Under the pieces are notes generated by a model, which saw only the letters and a list, made by a program, of their open reading frames with translations, was not told where the DNA came from and made no database searches. Source: Planctomycetota bacterium (GTDB lineage: Bacteria; Planctomycetota; Planctomycetia; Pirellulales; UBA1268). Taken from it: DNA of 6,997 nt. Both the position numbers and the translations under genes were made by a program. The stretch is from contig QWQL01000045.1 in the NCBI GenBank assembly GCA_003670825.1, forward strand, positions 1-6,997. The letters are read 5' to 3'. Shown in pieces: positions 5,585 through 6,997 of this stretch; the stretch's first letter is position 1; every line of letters starts with the position of its first letter.

Positions 5585-5914
5585 TCAGCCCTCACCCGCC
5601 TCGCCCAGGCTCATCAGCAGCTCTGACATCTCGGCCGCGGCGTGGGAATTGCCCGCGGCCCGCGCGGCCTCGATGCCTTCCCTGAGGGCCCGGCGGGCAT
5701 CGTCAATGCGGCCATATTTGACGAGATGCTGCCCGGCCATGTGGAAGGCGGGCACGTAGGGGGGCGTCTCGCGAGCGAGCTGTTCGAGGATCTCGAGCCC
5801 GGCCTCCCACTCGTCCCCCGACTCCATCTCGAGCGCCAGGCTGTACCGCAGGAACACATCCTGAGGATCGTCCTTCAGCATCGCCTCAATCTTCATGCGC
5901 CGTGTCGTGGTCAT
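5585..5914 (-). CDS. Small tetratricopeptide repeat (TPR) protein
   Basis: This 109-residue soluble protein consists almost wholly of TPR-type helical hairpins. The first repeat covers about 17-50 (PQDVFLRYSLALEMESGDEW, then AGLEILEQLARETP) and the second about 54-87 (VPAFHMAGQHLVKYGRIDDA, then RRALREGIEAARAAG), with the usual small and aromatic residues at Leu/Tyr, Gly and Ala positions. A final helix (SHAAAEMSELLMSL) follows as a cap. TPR proteins act as protein-binding scaffolds; the partner is unknown. The ATG at 5914 overlaps the TGA of the upstream propeller-like gene as ATGA, and the strong ribosome site GAGGAGGA (5931-5924) lies inside that gene, so the two are co-transcribed and probably translationally coupled. 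The overlap makes the exported upstream protein a candidate functional neighbour, yet this protein has no signal peptide, so a direct contact is uncertain. Confidence 0.85.
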   Translation of the reverse strand: MTTTRRMKIEAMLKDDPQDVFLRYSLALEMESGDEWEAGLEILEQLARETPPYVPAFHMAGQHLVKYGRIDDARRALREGIEAARAAGNSHAAAEMSELLMSLGEAGEG

Positions 5915-6990
5915 GGCTCGGAATCCTCCTCGTGACGTGGTGGCTCTGGTGGCTCGGCCCGCTCGGCCCGCTCAGTGGTGGTCGGATGTGGGTCGACGCG
6001 GACGACCTGTCGACGTTCGCCTCCATGAACGACCACGAGACTCCGCTCCGACACGCCGACGAGAAACCTGGGGTCGGTGAGCCGGGCAACGAGCACTGGC
6101 TGCACGGCCTGACGCCGCCGCCGCATGACGGCATCGAGCCGCCACAGGCCGTCGGGCTGCCGGTCGGCGTCGGCCGCGGCACCCGCAATCACCCACAGCG
6201 TGCCGTCACCGCGACTAAACGTAGCGCCCCGGACATCGGCGAGGCCCGTATCGAGCCGCAGCAGCTCGCGACCCCCGGGGCCGTGATAGGCGAGCGTGGC
6301 GGGGCCCGCCGGCGTCGTGGCCTCAAACAGCACCACTTCGTCGGCAGGACTGACGGCGATCGCCACCGGACGGGCTCCATTCATGCCAGGCGGGCAGCCC
6401 GCGTCCGACAGGGGCCGCACGCCGGCGCCCGCGAAGACTGCCCGCACCACTGGCGGCAGCCCCTCCGGCAGGCCGGCCACGGCAAACCAATCCCGTGCCC
6501 GGCTGACCGCGACGCCGACCCGGACGTCGGCGGCAGTCGCCCGCCCGATCGCCAGGCGCTGGAGCGGCTCCGCCGCCCGAGCGGCGTCTCCCGGACGAAC
6601 CCGGTAGGTGCCGAGCGACCAGGCATCACCCGCCCGCTCGACCACGGCCAGCATGTCGCCCGGCAGGCCGGCCACGGCGATCAGCATCGGTTCGGTGTCG
6701 GCCGCGGGCCCGATCGCATCCCGCCGCCGCGTGGGGTCAAACGGATCAAAGCCCACGATCGCCCGGCGAGACTCGTCGACAACATACGCGGTCTGGCCGT
6801 TGGCGGAGACCGCCAGCGGGCCGGCCGCGGCGAGTTCGTCGAGCAACGGCACGACCGTCGCCGAATCCGCGGCCGAGATCGGGCCCATCGGCACGGCGGT
6901 AGCCACCCAGGGGAAGGCGACTCCCAGCACGATTCCCAGAGTTATTCTCAGCGCCATTCTCAGCGCGATTCTCGAGCCGCTGCTCCGCAT
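5911..6990 (-). CDS. Exported beta-propeller-like protein of unknown function
   Basis: The 359-residue reading begins at ATG 6990-6988 and ends at TGA 5913-5911. Residues 1-40 look like a signal peptide: arginines at 2, 7, 11 and 15, a hydrophobic run at about 16-30 (ITLGIVLGVAFPWVA), and possible AxA-type cleavage near 29-31 or 38-41. The mature part has recurring strand-rich units of propeller/YVTN character: PLAVSANGQTAYVVDES (58-74), AIAVSPADEVVLFEATTP (210-227), GATFSRGDGTLWVIAG (255-270) and PRFLVGVSERSLVVV (307-321). The tail from about 337 is acidic and proline-rich (ERAERAEPPEPP) and low in complexity. I infer a periplasmic or surface location, with no visible catalytic motif. Only 7 nt precede the start inside the window, so its ribosome site cannot be checked; Met12 or a codon beyond the edge are alternatives. 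Its stop overlaps the TPR gene start. Confidence 0.72.
   Translation of the reverse strand: MRSSGSRIALRMALRITLGIVLGVAFPWVATAVPMGPISAADSATVVPLLDELAAAGPLAVSANGQTAYVVDESRRAIVGFDPFDPTRRRDAIGPAADTEPMLIAVAGLPGDMLAVVERAGDAWSLGTYRVRPGDAARAAEPLQRLAIGRATAADVRVGVAVSRARDWFAVAGLPEGLPPVVRAVFAGAGVRPLSDAGCPPGMNGARPVAIAVSPADEVVLFEATTPAGPATLAYHGPGGRELLRLDTGLADVRGATFSRGDGTLWVIAGAAADADRQPDGLWRLDAVMRRRRQAVQPVLVARLTDPRFLVGVSERSLVVVHGGERRQVVRVDPHPTTTERAERAEPPEPPRHEEDSEP
5924..5931 (-). promoter_or_regulatory. Intragenic Shine-Dalgarno for the TPR gene
   Basis: GAGGAGGA lies inside the last codons of the propeller-like gene (encoding Glu-Glu-Asp) and 9 nt before the TPR start at 5914. It is the longest purine ribosome site among the genes here. 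Together with the ATGA overlap it fixes the TPR start and indicates reinitiation by ribosomes finishing the upstream gene. Confidence 0.7.
5940..5975 (-). repeat. Four 9-nt imperfect tandem units in the propeller-gene tail
   Basis: On the plus strand the units read GTGGCTCTG, GTGGCTCGG, CCCGCTCGG and CCCGCTCAG. On the coding (minus) strand they give the ERAERAEPPEPP low-complexity tail. The array is in frame, so changes in unit number would lengthen or shorten the tail without a frameshift. Confidence 0.6.
6932..6979 (-). repeat. Four 12-nt imperfect tandem units in the signal-peptide region
   Basis: On the plus strand the units begin ATTCCCAGAGTT, ATTCTCAGCGCC, ATTCTCAGCGCG and ATTCTCGAGCCG. 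On the coding strand they give the periodic RIALRMALRITLGIVL (residues 7-22). The middle two units differ by one base. The array is in frame, which suggests the signal-peptide core grew by small duplications. Confidence 0.65.
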
Positions 6991-6997
6991 GCCGTCA

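Noticed and set aside
1..6997. Defence island, mobile element, CRISPR or biosynthetic cluster
   Set aside because: No transposase, integrase, Cas, nuclease-ATPase pair, toxin-antitoxin pair, array of spaced repeats or megasynthase is encoded on either strand.

Overview
The window is GC-rich bacterial chromosome with dense, mostly single-copy housekeeping-type genes. The GC-rich third codon positions, the UVR-motif protein and the small TPR protein resemble genes I associate with Planctomycetota (Pirellulales-like). This placement is an inference from protein character; there is no rRNA or other marker gene to confirm it. I see no tRNA, rRNA, CRISPR array, transposase, phage gene or defence gene.

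Layout, left to right. A minus-strand sugar phosphate isomerase/epimerase-like TIM-barrel gene (1-803) runs off the left edge and lacks only its C-terminal end. It diverges from a plus-strand run: arfB/yaeJ, a ribosome-rescue peptidyl-tRNA hydrolase (1072-1512); a UVR-motif protein of unknown function (1602-2381); an unrecognised 95-residue protein (2608-2895); an M24 Xaa-Pro aminopeptidase-like metallopeptidase (3105-4226); and bioB, biotin synthase (4372-5412). Each has its own Shine-Dalgarno sequence and sits 89-226 bp from its neighbour, and several gaps hold plausible promoters or hairpins. They therefore look like separately transcribed genes more than one tight operon. Facing them from the right edge is a minus-strand pair: an exported, beta-propeller-like protein (5911-6990) whose stop overlaps the start of a small TPR protein (5585-5914) by ATGA, indicating a translationally coupled operon.

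The genes do not form an obvious pathway: ribosome rescue, peptide turnover, biotin synthesis and sugar metabolism are independent functions. The only clearly linked genes are the propeller/TPR pair. I did not find a convincing new multi-gene system. The items most worth following are the extended -10 promoter with a hairpin at the predicted transcription start of the UVR gene, a cluster of nested hairpins at 2381-2542, the missing catalytic-type Glu in the TIM-barrel protein, and the two uncharacterised proteins (UVR-motif and 95-residue).
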